Positions 16,424 through 24,830 of a DNA stretch of 64,000 nucleotides are shown piece by piece. Position 1 is the stretch's first letter. The number at the start of each line of letters is the position of its first letter. A model generated the notes under the pieces. That model searched no databases. It was given only the letters and a program-made list of their open reading frames with translations, and was not told the origin of the DNA. Both the position numbers and the translations under genes were made by a program. The stretch lies in NCBI GenBank assembly GCA_947259105.1, contig CAMYKU010000003.1, positions 1 through 64,000 on the forward strand. The letters run 5' to 3'. The stretch comes from an uncultured Alphaproteobacteria bacterium (GTDB lineage: Bacteria; Pseudomonadota; Alphaproteobacteria; UBA8366; JADFVY01).

Positions 16424-16951
16424 TCACGCGCCGGCAGTGCCGTCGAACCGCCCCATCACCACCTCGGTGAACAGCGCGTTGACCAGCACGGCCCGCAGTG
16501 CCGCCTCCTCGGACACCTTCTCCGGGTCAAGCGATCCGTCCTCGCGCATCCGCACCGCCGTCTCGCGCGCCGCCAGAACCACCGGGTCCAGATGGCTGGC
16601 CGCCGAACCCGCTATGAACCGGACCAGCTTGTCGGCGGCCTTCATGGCGTCCAGATATTCGAGATCGCCCTCGTTCTGCAGGACGCCGACCCGGTCTTTC
16701 ATGTGATCGACGCCGGCGCCCGATGCGTCGCCAAGCGCGTGCAACACCGCATCGGCGGCGGCGATCGGTTCCAGATCGTCGCCGTGCCGTCCCTGTGTCA
16801 GTTGCAGGGCCGCGCAGAGCAGGAATCCGAGCACATAGGCGTCATCCCAGAACCCGCTCGCCGGCGGAATCGCCTTCATCCGGTCGTCGACGAAGACTGC
16901 GATCACCTCGTCCGCGGTTTCCCGCGCCTGCGCTTCGATCGATTCGCTCAT
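16424..16951 (-). CDS. Hypothetical acidic helical protein
   Basis: The protein is 175 residues from the ATG at 16951 (MSESIEAQ), the better of two in-frame ATGs because the upstream extension is low-complexity. It is mostly alpha-helical and acidic, with no signal peptide or membrane segment. No family is recognised. Features are 'SGFWDDAYVLGFLLCAALQL' in the first third and regular charged helices afterwards. It is probably cytosolic and pairs with the CWC protein gene downstream. Confidence 0.6.
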   Translation of the reverse strand: MSESIEAQARETADEVIAVFVDDRMKAIPPASGFWDDAYVLGFLLCAALQLTQGRHGDDLEPIAAADAVLHALGDASGAGVDHMKDRVGVLQNEGDLEYLDAMKAADKLVRFIAGSAASHLDPVVLAARETAVRMREDGSLDPEKVSEEAALRAVLVNALFTEVVMGRFDGTAGA

Positions 16952-17059
16952 CGCGGCCTCGCTTTCGTTCGCGACCTGATTACCATCGGCGGGCGGCGAT
17001 TGCACGCCCGACCGGCGCCCGCCGCGGGACCGGTTTGCGATCCCGCGAGGACACGGGTG

Positions 17060-17797
17060 CTAACTGGACACCGTCCCGAACACGCGCTGCAGCAGTTGCG
17101 TCGTGCGCTTGGCCGGATCGTGCCGGATCGCCGCCTCCTCCTTGCCGACATAGTGGAACAGCCCGTCCAGGCTCTTGCCGACCGTATAGCGCGTCAGGTC
17201 GGCCTTGACATCGGGCACGAAGGGCACGGCCTTGTAATTCGCCATCATCCGGTCGTAGGAGCGGATCGCCCCGACCTCATTCATCGAATCCAGAACGATC
17301 GGCGTGAAGCGTTGGGTCAGCGGGGTCGTCATCTTTCCGCGGAAATACCGTGTCGCGGCGTCGTCCGGGCCCTGCCAGATCGTGCGCACGTCCTGCAGGG
17401 TCATCTCGGTGATCGCCTGCCAGAACACCGCCTTGGCTTCCGGCGCCGCGCGCTCGGCGGCCCGGTTCAGCTTCAACTCCAGATCCGCGGTCAGCTTGTT
17501 CAGGCCGATCCTGGTCAGCACGTCATGGACCTTGTCCAGGTCGCCGGGCAGTGGAATACGGATCGCGGGATCCGCATAGTAGCCGTCCAGCGTTCCGACC
17601 TGGGCGACGACACGCTCTGTCCCGATCTTCAGGGCCTCCTTAAGCCCGGCGCCGATCTCGCCGTCAGTGAGCGGACTGCCCAGCCCGGCGCTGTCCAGCA
17701 CCGATTGCAGGTTCAGCGTCCCGCCACCCAGCGTCGTCTGGCAGCCCGCCAGTGCGGCGCCCGACAGCATCATGATAAAGCTCCGTCGACCGATCAT
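17060..17797 (-). CDS. DUF4197-family lipoprotein
   Basis: The protein is 245 residues from the ATG at 17797 (MIGRRSF). A signal peptide with lipobox 'ALAGC' places a lipidated Cys near residue 18. The mature part matches the DUF4197 pattern: 'LTDGEIGAGLKEALKIGTERVV', the central 'DLELKLNRAAERAAPEAKAVFWQAI', and 'YFRGKMTTPLTQRFTPIVLDSM' with a Lys-Leu-Leu-rich C-terminus. DUF4197 proteins are periplasmic or membrane-anchored and uncharacterised. It stands alone, followed on the same strand by the acidic protein gene. Confidence 0.8.
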   Translation of the reverse strand: MIGRRSFIMMLSGAALAGCQTTLGGGTLNLQSVLDSAGLGSPLTDGEIGAGLKEALKIGTERVVAQVGTLDGYYADPAIRIPLPGDLDKVHDVLTRIGLNKLTADLELKLNRAAERAAPEAKAVFWQAITEMTLQDVRTIWQGPDDAATRYFRGKMTTPLTQRFTPIVLDSMNEVGAIRSYDRMMANYKAVPFVPDVKADLTRYTVGKSLDGLFHYVGKEEAAIRHDPAKRTTQLLQRVFGTVSS

Positions 17798-17921
17798 CGT
17801 CGTCTCCCGCTGCTCGAACCTGCCGAATGATAACGGCAAACCCTTGCCTGCAGGTAAAGAGCCGGACAGCGGGATCAGGCGCAACGGCCGGCGTCCGGGC
17901 GGCGACAGCGAACACGTAGGT

Positions 17922-18344
17922 TCAGTATGGTCGCGGCTGGTCGAGGCAATCGTTGCCTTCGACGGTGTGGCCCACGATATAGCCGTCCCTGTCGATTTCG
18001 AAATTCGTCACGCATGCGTACCGGAGTGTCGTAACGGGTGTTTGGCGGGTGATCGGAACGACCACCTTCTCGCCGTCGACAACCCGCGTCTCGGTGACCG
18101 TGTAGAGCTCGCCGCCCTGTCTTTCCGTACGGCTCCGGCGCCATGTCAGAATGCGGTTTCCATTCCTCATGTCGTAGACGGCGTCCGGCGCACCCCATTT
18201 GAGAGCCAACTTACGGTCCGTCATGCCGATCCAGTCGTCCAGCCCGGCCGCCGGCTCGTCGCCGCCGTCGTCCGGCCCGCCGCATCCGGCAGCCGCCAGC
18301 ACGAGGAGAAATCCCGACAGAATGGCGACCGTACGAAAAGTCAT
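17922..18344 (-). CDS. Small putative lipoprotein
   Basis: The protein is 140 residues from the ATG at 18344 (MTFRTVAIL). A signal peptide ends in lipobox 'AAAGC' at about residue 20, then comes an Asp/Gly/Glu-rich linker ('GGPDDGGDEPAAG'). The remaining 90 residues have alternating strands ('KLALKWGAPDAVYDMRNGNRILTWRR') reminiscent of the BamE/SmpA-like fold that senses or tethers outer-membrane components. Sequence similarity is too weak to name a family. It is divergent from the LOG-family gene. Confidence 0.6.
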   Translation of the reverse strand: MTFRTVAILSGFLLVLAAAGCGGPDDGGDEPAAGLDDWIGMTDRKLALKWGAPDAVYDMRNGNRILTWRRSRTERQGGELYTVTETRVVDGEKVVVPITRQTPVTTLRYACVTNFEIDRDGYIVGHTVEGNDCLDQPRPY

Positions 18345-18469
18345 CGCGTCCTCAAAATCACAACCGCCAGCAACATCGCACGAATTGCCTTGCACGTCAC
18401 GCCACTAGGACTCCCTTCATAATTGCGTGTTACACAGGATCGCGAGGACCACGAAATGGAGAATTCAGG

Positions 18470-19273
18470 ATGAAGGAGCGCGACCGCCCCGGCGCCTTTC
18501 CGTCGGCCCGGCAGGACGAGCAGGCCGCCCGGCACATCAGGGAGACGCCGCAGACGCGGTCGCCCAGCTACCGGCTGGCTTTCGCCGATCCGGAATTCCT
18601 TCTGCGCGAGGATCTGCGGCCGGTGCGCCTGCAGCTGGAGCTCCTGAAGCCGGAACTCGCGCTGCAGGAAGCGGACATCGTCTCGACGATCGTGGTCTTC
18701 GGCAGCGCCCGCACGCCGCCGCGCGAGCACCCGTCGGCCGACGAACGCATGCGCGACTACGAGGAGGCGCGGCGGTTCGCCCGGCTGATAAGCGAACGCG
18801 AGATCAACAACGGGTTGCGCAGCGTCATCGTCACCGGTGGCGGGCCGGGCATCATGGAGGCCGCCAATCGCGGGGCGCGCGAGGCCGGCGCCCGCACCAT
18901 CGGGCTGAATATTGTGCTGCCGCATGAGCAGGCGCCGAATCCCTACATCACGCCGGAACTCAGTTTCCAGTTCCATTATTTCGCGATCCGCAAGATGCAT
19001 TTCCTGATGCGCGCGCGGGCGCTGGTGTGTTTTCCCGGCGGCTTCGGGACGCTGGACGAGTTGTTCGAGACGCTGACCCTGATCCAGACCGGCAAGATCG
19101 AGCCGATCCCCGTGCTGCTGTTCCGCGAGGCCTGGTGGCGGCGCATCGTGAATTTCGACGCGATGGCCGAGGCCGGCATGATCGCGCCCAAGGATCTCGA
19201 GATCTTCCAGTTCGTCGAAAGCGCAGACGACGCCTGCGACCTGGTCGACGCGTTCTACGACGCGGAGAAGTGA
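18470..19273 (+). CDS. LOG-family Rossmann-fold protein (TIGR00730 type)
   Basis: The 267-residue protein has the LOG-family signatures 'GGGPGIMEAANRGA' and 'PGGFGTLDELFETLTLIQTGKI'. The PGGxGTxxE motif forms the active site of cytokinin riboside 5'-monophosphate phosphoribohydrolases and of bacterial nucleotide-5'-monophosphate N-glycosidases. An N-terminal extension of about 70 charged residues puts it in the longer subgroup. The ATG at 18470 is preceded by a weak site (TCAGGATG). The last 19 bp overlap the convergent DUF934 gene. Confidence 0.85.
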   Translation: MKERDRPGAFPSARQDEQAARHIRETPQTRSPSYRLAFADPEFLLREDLRPVRLQLELLKPELALQEADIVSTIVVFGSARTPPREHPSADERMRDYEEARRFARLISEREINNGLRSVIVTGGGPGIMEAANRGAREAGARTIGLNIVLPHEQAPNPYITPELSFQFHYFAIRKMHFLMRARALVCFPGGFGTLDELFETLTLIQTGKIEPIPVLLFREAWWRRIVNFDAMAEAGMIAPKDLEIFQFVESADDACDLVDAFYDAEK

Positions 19274-19812
19274 GCGCCGGCGCCGCCGGTCCGGATCGCG
19301 TGGGCGGCCGTCCGTCCGTCCGCCGCCGGCTGAAAGACCACCGAAATTTCGCTGAACGCTTCGCGTGCGCTCTCGGCACTCTGGTGAGCCTGCAGATCGA
19401 AGGAATCGAACCCGCAGCGGGCCATGGCGAACAACTGGTCGCGCAGGACCTGGCCGGTGGCGCGAATCTCGCCCCGGTAGCCGTGCCGCTCGCGGAGCAG
19501 TCGCGCGGTGGTGAAGTGGCGGCCATCGTTGAGATTCGGGAAGTCGAGTGCGATCAGGTCGAGCCGCTCGAGATCGCCGGCCAGGCCCTCCAGCGTCTCG
19601 TGGCTGGCGAGCCGCACGCCGACCGCGACATTGCGGCGGACAAGGTCGTTGCGCCCCGACCGCCAGCGCGCCAGCGAAACCATGGTAGGCGCATATTCCG
19701 GCAAGGGTTCGCCATCGTCGATGCGGGTCCAGACATCGATATCGGTCGCCGGTTGTCCTTCGATGAGCCGAATGATCTGCATGGTTCGCTCTCCGCTTGT
19801 TGCGCCGGTCAT
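19255..19812 (-). CDS. DUF934 sulfite-reductase-associated protein
   Basis: The protein is 185 residues from the ATG at 19812, which overlaps the cysI stop as ATGA; a second in-frame ATG at 19782 is possible. It has 'RNDLVRRNVAVGVRLASHETLEGLAGDLERLDLIALDFPNLNDGRHFTTARLLR', the DUF934 core that often follows sulfite reductase and APS/PAPS reductase genes. DUF934 is thought to assist sulfite reduction, but its biochemistry is unknown. The gene order DUF2849-cysI-DUF934 is a known alphaproteobacterial sulfate-assimilation block. Confidence 0.85.
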   Translation of the reverse strand: MTGATSGERTMQIIRLIEGQPATDIDVWTRIDDGEPLPEYAPTMVSLARWRSGRNDLVRRNVAVGVRLASHETLEGLAGDLERLDLIALDFPNLNDGRHFTTARLLRERHGYRGEIRATGQVLRDQLFAMARCGFDSFDLQAHQSAESAREAFSEISVVFQPAADGRTAAHAIRTGGAGAHFSAS

Positions 19813-21464
19813 GGCTGTTTGTAGAGGGCGCGCCGGAAGGGGTCCTGTCCGACCCGCCGCACCGTGTCGAGGAAGCGTTCGCTGTCTTCGCGCTGGCCGA
19901 GATAGGTGATCAGGATCGTCTCGACCGCGTCGACGACGTCCTCCGCGCCGAACCCCGGTCCGATGATTCGTCCGACCGCGGCGTCTTCGGCCGAGGATCC
20001 GCCGAGCGTGACCTGGTACGATTCGGCACCGCCTTTCTCAAGCCCGAGAATGCCGATATGGCCGACATGGTGGTGGCTGCACGAGTTGACGCAGCCGGAG
20101 ATGTTGATCGACAGCTGGTCGAGGTCGTACTGCTCGTCGAGGGCGGCCAGCCGTTCGCTGAGTCGCTGCGCGACCGGGATCGAGCGCGCGGTCGCAAGGC
20201 CGCAGTAGTCCATCCCGGGGCACGCGATGATGTCGGTGGCGCGCGACAGGTTCGGTGTCGCCAGGTCGAGCGCATCCAGCGCCCGCCACAAATCGTGCAG
20301 CCGGTCCTGCGGTACATGGGCGAGCACCAGATTCTGCCGGTGCGTCACGCGGATCTCGCCGAGGCTGTAGGCATCGGCCAGTGACGCGACGGCGTCCATC
20401 TGCGCGGCGGTCAGATCGCCGGGGACGCCGCCGATGGGCTTGAGCGATATCGTTACCGCCGCATAGCCGGGCTGCTTGTGCGGGAAGAGATTGGCTTTCG
20501 CCCAGCGCGCGAAGGCACTGTCTTCAAGACGCTTCGCCTCGAATTCGCGGCTACGGCCCGGCATGTCGGCGTATGGCGGCGCCCGGAAATGCGACTGCAT
20601 GCGGGCGATTCCGGCCGTCTCCAGCCGCAGCCCGGGCCCGCTGGTCAGGGTCCATTCGGCCTCGACGAGGTCCCGGAACCTCTCTATGCCGAGCGTCGAA
20701 ACGAGGATCTTGATTCGCGACTTGTAGAGGTTGTCGCGCCGTCCCTCGACGTTGTAGACCCGCAGGACCGCCTCGAGATAGCCGAGCAGATGCTCCTTGG
20801 GGAGGAACCCGCGCAGCAGCTGGGCGATCATCGGCGTGCGGCCGAGTCCGCCGCCGACCCAGATTTCGAACCCGATCGCACCGTCGATGCCGCGAACGAG
20901 CCTGACGCCGATGTCGTGGACACGCATCGCCGAGCGGTCGCTCGCCGACCCCGTCACCGCCACCTTGAACTTGCGCGGCAGAAACGAGAATTCGGGGTGG
21001 TTCGTGGACCACTGGCGAATGATCTCCGCCCATGGCCGCGGGTCCTCGATCTCGTCGGCGGCAACCCCGGCGAACTGGTCTGTGGTGATATTGCGGATGC
21101 AGTTGCCGCTGGTCTGGACCGCATGCATCTCGACCGCGGCCAGGTCGTTCAGAATGTCCGGGGCGTCCTTCAGGCTGATCCAGTTGAACTGGATATTCTG
21201 CCGTGTCGTGAAGTGGCCGTAGCCGCGGTCGTAGCGCCGCGCGATCCGGGCGAGGGCGCGAAGCTGGTCCGCGCTCACCAGCCCGTAGGGAATGGCGACC
21301 CGCAGCATGTACGCATGAAGCTGCAGATAAAGCCCGTTGCGCAGGCGCAGCGGCTTGAATTCATCCTCGGACAGCTCGTTGGCCAGCCGCCGCCGTACCT
21401 GCTCGCGGAACTGGGCCGTACGCTGTGCAACGAAGGTCCGGTCCAGCGTGTCATACGCGTACAT
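19809..21464 (-). CDS. cysI: Assimilatory nitrite/sulfite reductase hemoprotein
   Basis: The 551-residue protein has two ferredoxin-like half-domains and siroheme/4Fe-4S domains. The cluster ligands are visible as 'CPGMDYCGLA' and 'SGCVNSCSHHHVG' (Cx5C...Cx3C), and 'GHFTTRQNIQFNWI' and 'TSGNCIRNITTD' are typical siroheme-binding stretches. It reduces sulfite to sulfide in six electrons. It starts 13 nt after DUF2849 ends and is coupled to DUF934. No cysG, cysH or cysDN is in the window, so the earlier steps of sulfate assimilation must be encoded elsewhere. Confidence 0.9.
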   Translation of the reverse strand: MYAYDTLDRTFVAQRTAQFREQVRRRLANELSEDEFKPLRLRNGLYLQLHAYMLRVAIPYGLVSADQLRALARIARRYDRGYGHFTTRQNIQFNWISLKDAPDILNDLAAVEMHAVQTSGNCIRNITTDQFAGVAADEIEDPRPWAEIIRQWSTNHPEFSFLPRKFKVAVTGSASDRSAMRVHDIGVRLVRGIDGAIGFEIWVGGGLGRTPMIAQLLRGFLPKEHLLGYLEAVLRVYNVEGRRDNLYKSRIKILVSTLGIERFRDLVEAEWTLTSGPGLRLETAGIARMQSHFRAPPYADMPGRSREFEAKRLEDSAFARWAKANLFPHKQPGYAAVTISLKPIGGVPGDLTAAQMDAVASLADAYSLGEIRVTHRQNLVLAHVPQDRLHDLWRALDALDLATPNLSRATDIIACPGMDYCGLATARSIPVAQRLSERLAALDEQYDLDQLSINISGCVNSCSHHHVGHIGILGLEKGGAESYQVTLGGSSAEDAAVGRIIGPGFGAEDVVDAVETILITYLGQREDSERFLDTVRRVGQDPFRRALYKQP

Positions 21465-21476
21465 GATGCATCTCCA

Positions 21477-21764
21477 TCAGTGCAGCGCCACCGTCGGCCC
21501 GCCGGCGCGGATTCGCTCGCGCAGGTGGGTCGGCAGAAATCTTCGGGAAGCCGTATTTTGCTCGACCTCGACCTCGACCTCGTAAGGACCGATGACGACT
21601 CCCGCCGCCTCGTCAGTGCGGGCGCCTGACAGCAACCGGGCGACCGTCTTGTCGTCGTCGCTCGCCGCCGCACGGTCGATCTCCTCGCGCCAGCGTCCGG
21701 CAGCGTCGCGCCAGACGACGACGCCGTCGATCAGCCGGTTGGCGGTGATTACGCGTCTTGGCAC
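21477..21764 (-). CDS. DUF2849 protein, first gene of the sulfite-reductase operon
   Basis: The 95-residue protein starts 'MPRRVITANRLIDGVVVWRDAAGRW' and has a later 'GPYEVEVEVE' strand, the DUF2849 pattern found almost only beside alphaproteobacterial sulfite reductases. Function unknown; it is probably a small partner of the siroheme reductase. It heads a three-gene operon whose promoter region carries a perfect inverted repeat. Confidence 0.85.
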   Translation of the reverse strand: MPRRVITANRLIDGVVVWRDAAGRWREEIDRAAASDDDKTVARLLSGARTDEAAGVVIGPYEVEVEVEQNTASRRFLPTHLRERIRAGGPTVALH

Positions 21765-21799
21765 GGTAACCCTCTCTCAGGCCGTTCCGGCCGTGCAAA

Positions 21800-21820
21800 T
21801 ATACGATGAATTATCGTATA
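21800..21820. promoter_or_regulatory. Perfect inverted repeat TATACGAT-N5-ATCGTATA
   Basis: Two 8-bp arms match exactly around GAATT, 36 bp upstream of the DUF2849 start. A 21-bp symmetrical site in the promoter of a sulfite-reductase operon is most simply the operator of a dimeric regulator. I do not recognise the regulator; none is encoded nearby. The flanking DNA toward 21870 is strongly AT-rich for this genome. Confidence 0.6.
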
Positions 21821-21935
21821 ACAGATCTTATCTCATTTGTATATTGTTAATTAATATTAAAAACAAAATTTAACTGTAAAATAGGTCCACCGAGCGACCG
21901 GGACAGAACGACGGCTCCGTATCGAACCGCCTGGA

Positions 21936-24602
21936 TCAGACCGTGACGGCGCTCTCCGGTGCCGATGGCGGGAAGACGTATCGTCGATAGACCCAGGCAA
22001 TACCCAGAATGAATAACATCAGCCCGAATAGTGAAGCGACCAACCAAAGGCCGCGCATCTCGGAAATATCGAAGACGGTCTTGCCCACTGCCAGGATGAC
22101 AACGACGAGCGAAGCATAACGCACCCGCGTGCTCTGCCGCCATACGCCGGCCGCCAGCAGGAGAACGGCATAAAGCAGCCAGAAGACGGAATATGCCCAC
22201 CATTCCGCATCGGTGGTCCAGCCGGCGTCGAGGTAACTGCCGTGGAACGCGTGGCGAACCTCCATGTTGATCCAGACGAATGCCAGGACCAGCCCGCTGA
22301 TCCCGGCGATCGCCGGCGCCGACGGATGCCCCTGCCGTTCGGATTCGATCCGGATAGCGAGGGCGAATACCGCCGGTACGGCGTAGGCCAGAAGCAATAC
22401 ATTCGCGAACCACCAGGACCCCACGGGATCGCCGGTAAGTAACGGATTCAGGCCCAGGAGGTGACCCATCGCGAGGTGGCCGGCGGCAAGCAGTGCAAGG
22501 ATCTGCCAGCCCCAGACCGCCACCACGCGGGGCTTCTCGGCGCGGCACTGCCACAGCAGCGCGACCGAGATGGTCAGCCAGGCAATGGTCCGGAGACTCG
22601 CTTCGAGCAGGCTGTCGCCGGGCAGGAACCGCCCGCCCTCGATGATATCGGCGATCTCCAGGGTGCAGAACAGCGTCAGGAACGCAAGCGCGCCGGCCTC
22701 CAGCGCCAGCACCAGCCGATCGTCCGCCGACCGCCGGAACAACCTGGACGCCGCATAGAACGCTATGGTCGGGATGCCGTAACCGTAGAGCATCCAGTTG
22801 AGACCCGGTGTCGACCCCAGCCCGTAGTCGAACACCTCGTAATTGAACACGAGCCGGATCAGGATGCTGCTGGCAAGCAGCAGCGCTACGATGCGAAGCG
22901 CCTGGACCTTTGTCTTCTCGTATATCCAGCCCAGCGCAGGAAGTTGCAGCGCAAGGGCTACCGTGAGCCACGCATTCTCCAGCGCCATAGTCATTGCCAG
23001 GGTGACCGATGCGACGACGCCGACCGCATAGGCCGCCACGGCGCCCTCCATGCCGGCGACGCCGCGCTGTCTCGAGACCCACATCGTCGCACCAAGGTTC
23101 AACGCCGCCAGGGCCAAGCCCATGCCGGCCCATGCAAGGTCCACCTCGAATCCCCGGATCCGGGCAAAAACGACAGCCAGAGCCACGAGGGGCACGCCGG
23201 CTGAGACAGCAGCCCAAAGCCCAGGCCGCGCCGCGCCCCGCAGCATCCCGAAACCCGCCACGCCAAACAACGCCGCATAGCCCGAGGCGGCCATCACGAA
23301 GGGCACGAGACCCGGCGGCAGGGTCGCGAGGATGTCGATCTCCCCCGGCCAGTACGGCAGATCCCAGGTCACCAAGACGACGGCGACGATGGTCGCCGCG
23401 CCGACGGCCAGCAGATCGAAGGTCACATCGCGCCGTCCGGCGATCATCAGGAACGTACCCAGCAGGCCAGCCGAGACCACCGACCCCGTCTGGAAATCAT
23501 CGACCCAGACCAGCAGCAGGGATAGCAGCAGCGTGGCCGCCGATGCGCTCCACGCCAGGATCGCCGGTCGTGGCAGCCCGTCGAACAGATTGGACAAGGT
23601 GATCGGGGCCTTATGCGGCGCAAGTCCGGCCGGGACGTATATGAATAACGCCGCAACCGCCGTGAGATAGGCACCGACGGCCGGCGCGCCCAGGTCGAGT
23701 GCCGGCTGCTCCACCATCCAGATGACGGGCCAGATCGCGGCGCCCGCGAGGGTGCACCAGGCGAGCCAGCCCCAGCCCTTGTAACGCAGGACCCCCAACG
23801 CCGCCGCGCTGACCGCCAGCAGGTAGGGAAACAGCTTGTAAGCCGACGGATTGCCCGTATGGACGAGAAACGGCACCAGGAACCCGCCCAGTATGCCCAG
23901 CGCCGCGACAAGCGGGCCGTAAAGGATCGACAGGGCGATTGCCAGACCCCAGACAATGAACATCAGCCCGAATGCCACTTCCGGTATCAACAGGTGGAAG
24001 AGGGCGTAGGCCGCGTAGATACTGAAATACAGGCAAGACACGCCGACCGCGACCAGCGCTGCCGGGATGAGCGACGGTTTGATGACGGCCGCCGCGCGCT
24101 CCCACGGGTGCCGGCGCAGGACCTCGCCGGCCGTAATGAATATGAGCCCGAGACCCGCGCCGATGATGCACTGGCCGGCCGGACCGAGCCAACCCATTTC
24201 GACCGAATAATCGTAGAGATAGGCGATACCCAGGAAGCCGGCGATCGCGGCTAGTGGAACCAGCCAGCGCGATACAAACCGTTCCTCCAGCCCTTCCTTC
24301 TTCGCGACCGCCGCTGCGGCGGCCGGCGGTGGCGCCGGTTGGGGCGGTTCCGCGACGGTCCGCTGCGGCGGCGCGGCGCGTTCGGGCACGGGCGGAGGTG
24401 CGGCTGGCGTTGCCGGCCGGCTCTCCGGCGGCGGCGCGGCGGCGCCCGAAACCCGGCCCTGCAAGTCGCGCAGCAGCCGGTTGGCGTGCGCAAGGTCGGA
24501 TCGAAGGTCGCTGATCTTGACCAGCGCGACGATCGCCATAATCGGCGACGCGATGAGCAGGCCGCCGAATCCCAGCAGCATCAGGATGAACACGAATTCC
24601 AT
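21936..24602 (-). CDS. DUF2339 polytopic membrane protein
   Basis: The protein is 888 residues from the ATG at 24602; the track start is 24 codons earlier. One N-terminal helix is followed by a Pro/Ala-rich region (about 60-125, many PPP and AAA runs). About 25 transmembrane helices follow, the first after 'EERFVSRWLVPLAAIAGFLGIAYLYDYSVEMGWLGP', the DUF2339 signature. Family members are large inner-membrane proteins of unknown function, sometimes linked to cell-envelope or stress phenotypes. It is monocistronic and divergent from the doeA-like gene. Confidence 0.85.
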   Translation of the reverse strand: MEFVFILMLLGFGGLLIASPIMAIVALVKISDLRSDLAHANRLLRDLQGRVSGAAAPPPESRPATPAAPPPVPERAAPPQRTVAEPPQPAPPPAAAAAVAKKEGLEERFVSRWLVPLAAIAGFLGIAYLYDYSVEMGWLGPAGQCIIGAGLGLIFITAGEVLRRHPWERAAAVIKPSLIPAALVAVGVSCLYFSIYAAYALFHLLIPEVAFGLMFIVWGLAIALSILYGPLVAALGILGGFLVPFLVHTGNPSAYKLFPYLLAVSAAALGVLRYKGWGWLAWCTLAGAAIWPVIWMVEQPALDLGAPAVGAYLTAVAALFIYVPAGLAPHKAPITLSNLFDGLPRPAILAWSASAATLLLSLLLVWVDDFQTGSVVSAGLLGTFLMIAGRRDVTFDLLAVGAATIVAVVLVTWDLPYWPGEIDILATLPPGLVPFVMAASGYAALFGVAGFGMLRGAARPGLWAAVSAGVPLVALAVVFARIRGFEVDLAWAGMGLALAALNLGATMWVSRQRGVAGMEGAVAAYAVGVVASVTLAMTMALENAWLTVALALQLPALGWIYEKTKVQALRIVALLLASSILIRLVFNYEVFDYGLGSTPGLNWMLYGYGIPTIAFYAASRLFRRSADDRLVLALEAGALAFLTLFCTLEIADIIEGGRFLPGDSLLEASLRTIAWLTISVALLWQCRAEKPRVVAVWGWQILALLAAGHLAMGHLLGLNPLLTGDPVGSWWFANVLLLAYAVPAVFALAIRIESERQGHPSAPAIAGISGLVLAFVWINMEVRHAFHGSYLDAGWTTDAEWWAYSVFWLLYAVLLLAAGVWRQSTRVRYASLVVVILAVGKTVFDISEMRGLWLVASLFGLMLFILGIAWVYRRYVFPPSAPESAVTV

Positions 24603-24723
24603 GGTCCGTAACCTTTTCCGCGCCTGTGCAAGGCGAACGACCGGACAAGTTATGCAGACAAATATGAAATGCAAAGTTAACCGGGTTTCCGATGCCTGGA
24701 GAGGGGGTCGGCCGGAGCCGGCA

Positions 24724-24738
24724 GGTCACGCCGTGACC
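24724..24738. promoter_or_regulatory. Palindrome GGTCACG-C-CGTGACC upstream of the doeA-like gene
   Basis: This perfect 7-bp inverted repeat with one central base lies 93 bp before the doeA-like ATG, in the divergent gap with the DUF2339 gene. Position and symmetry suggest a transcription-factor site; no regulator gene is adjacent. Confidence 0.4.
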
Positions 24739-24830
24739 CGCCTGTACCGGTTGGCCTGCGTCTTCGCAATCTGGTAAGAGATTGACGTTAGGATCGGCGC
24801 CGGCTTTGGGCGGAAACGGCAGAGGACGGG

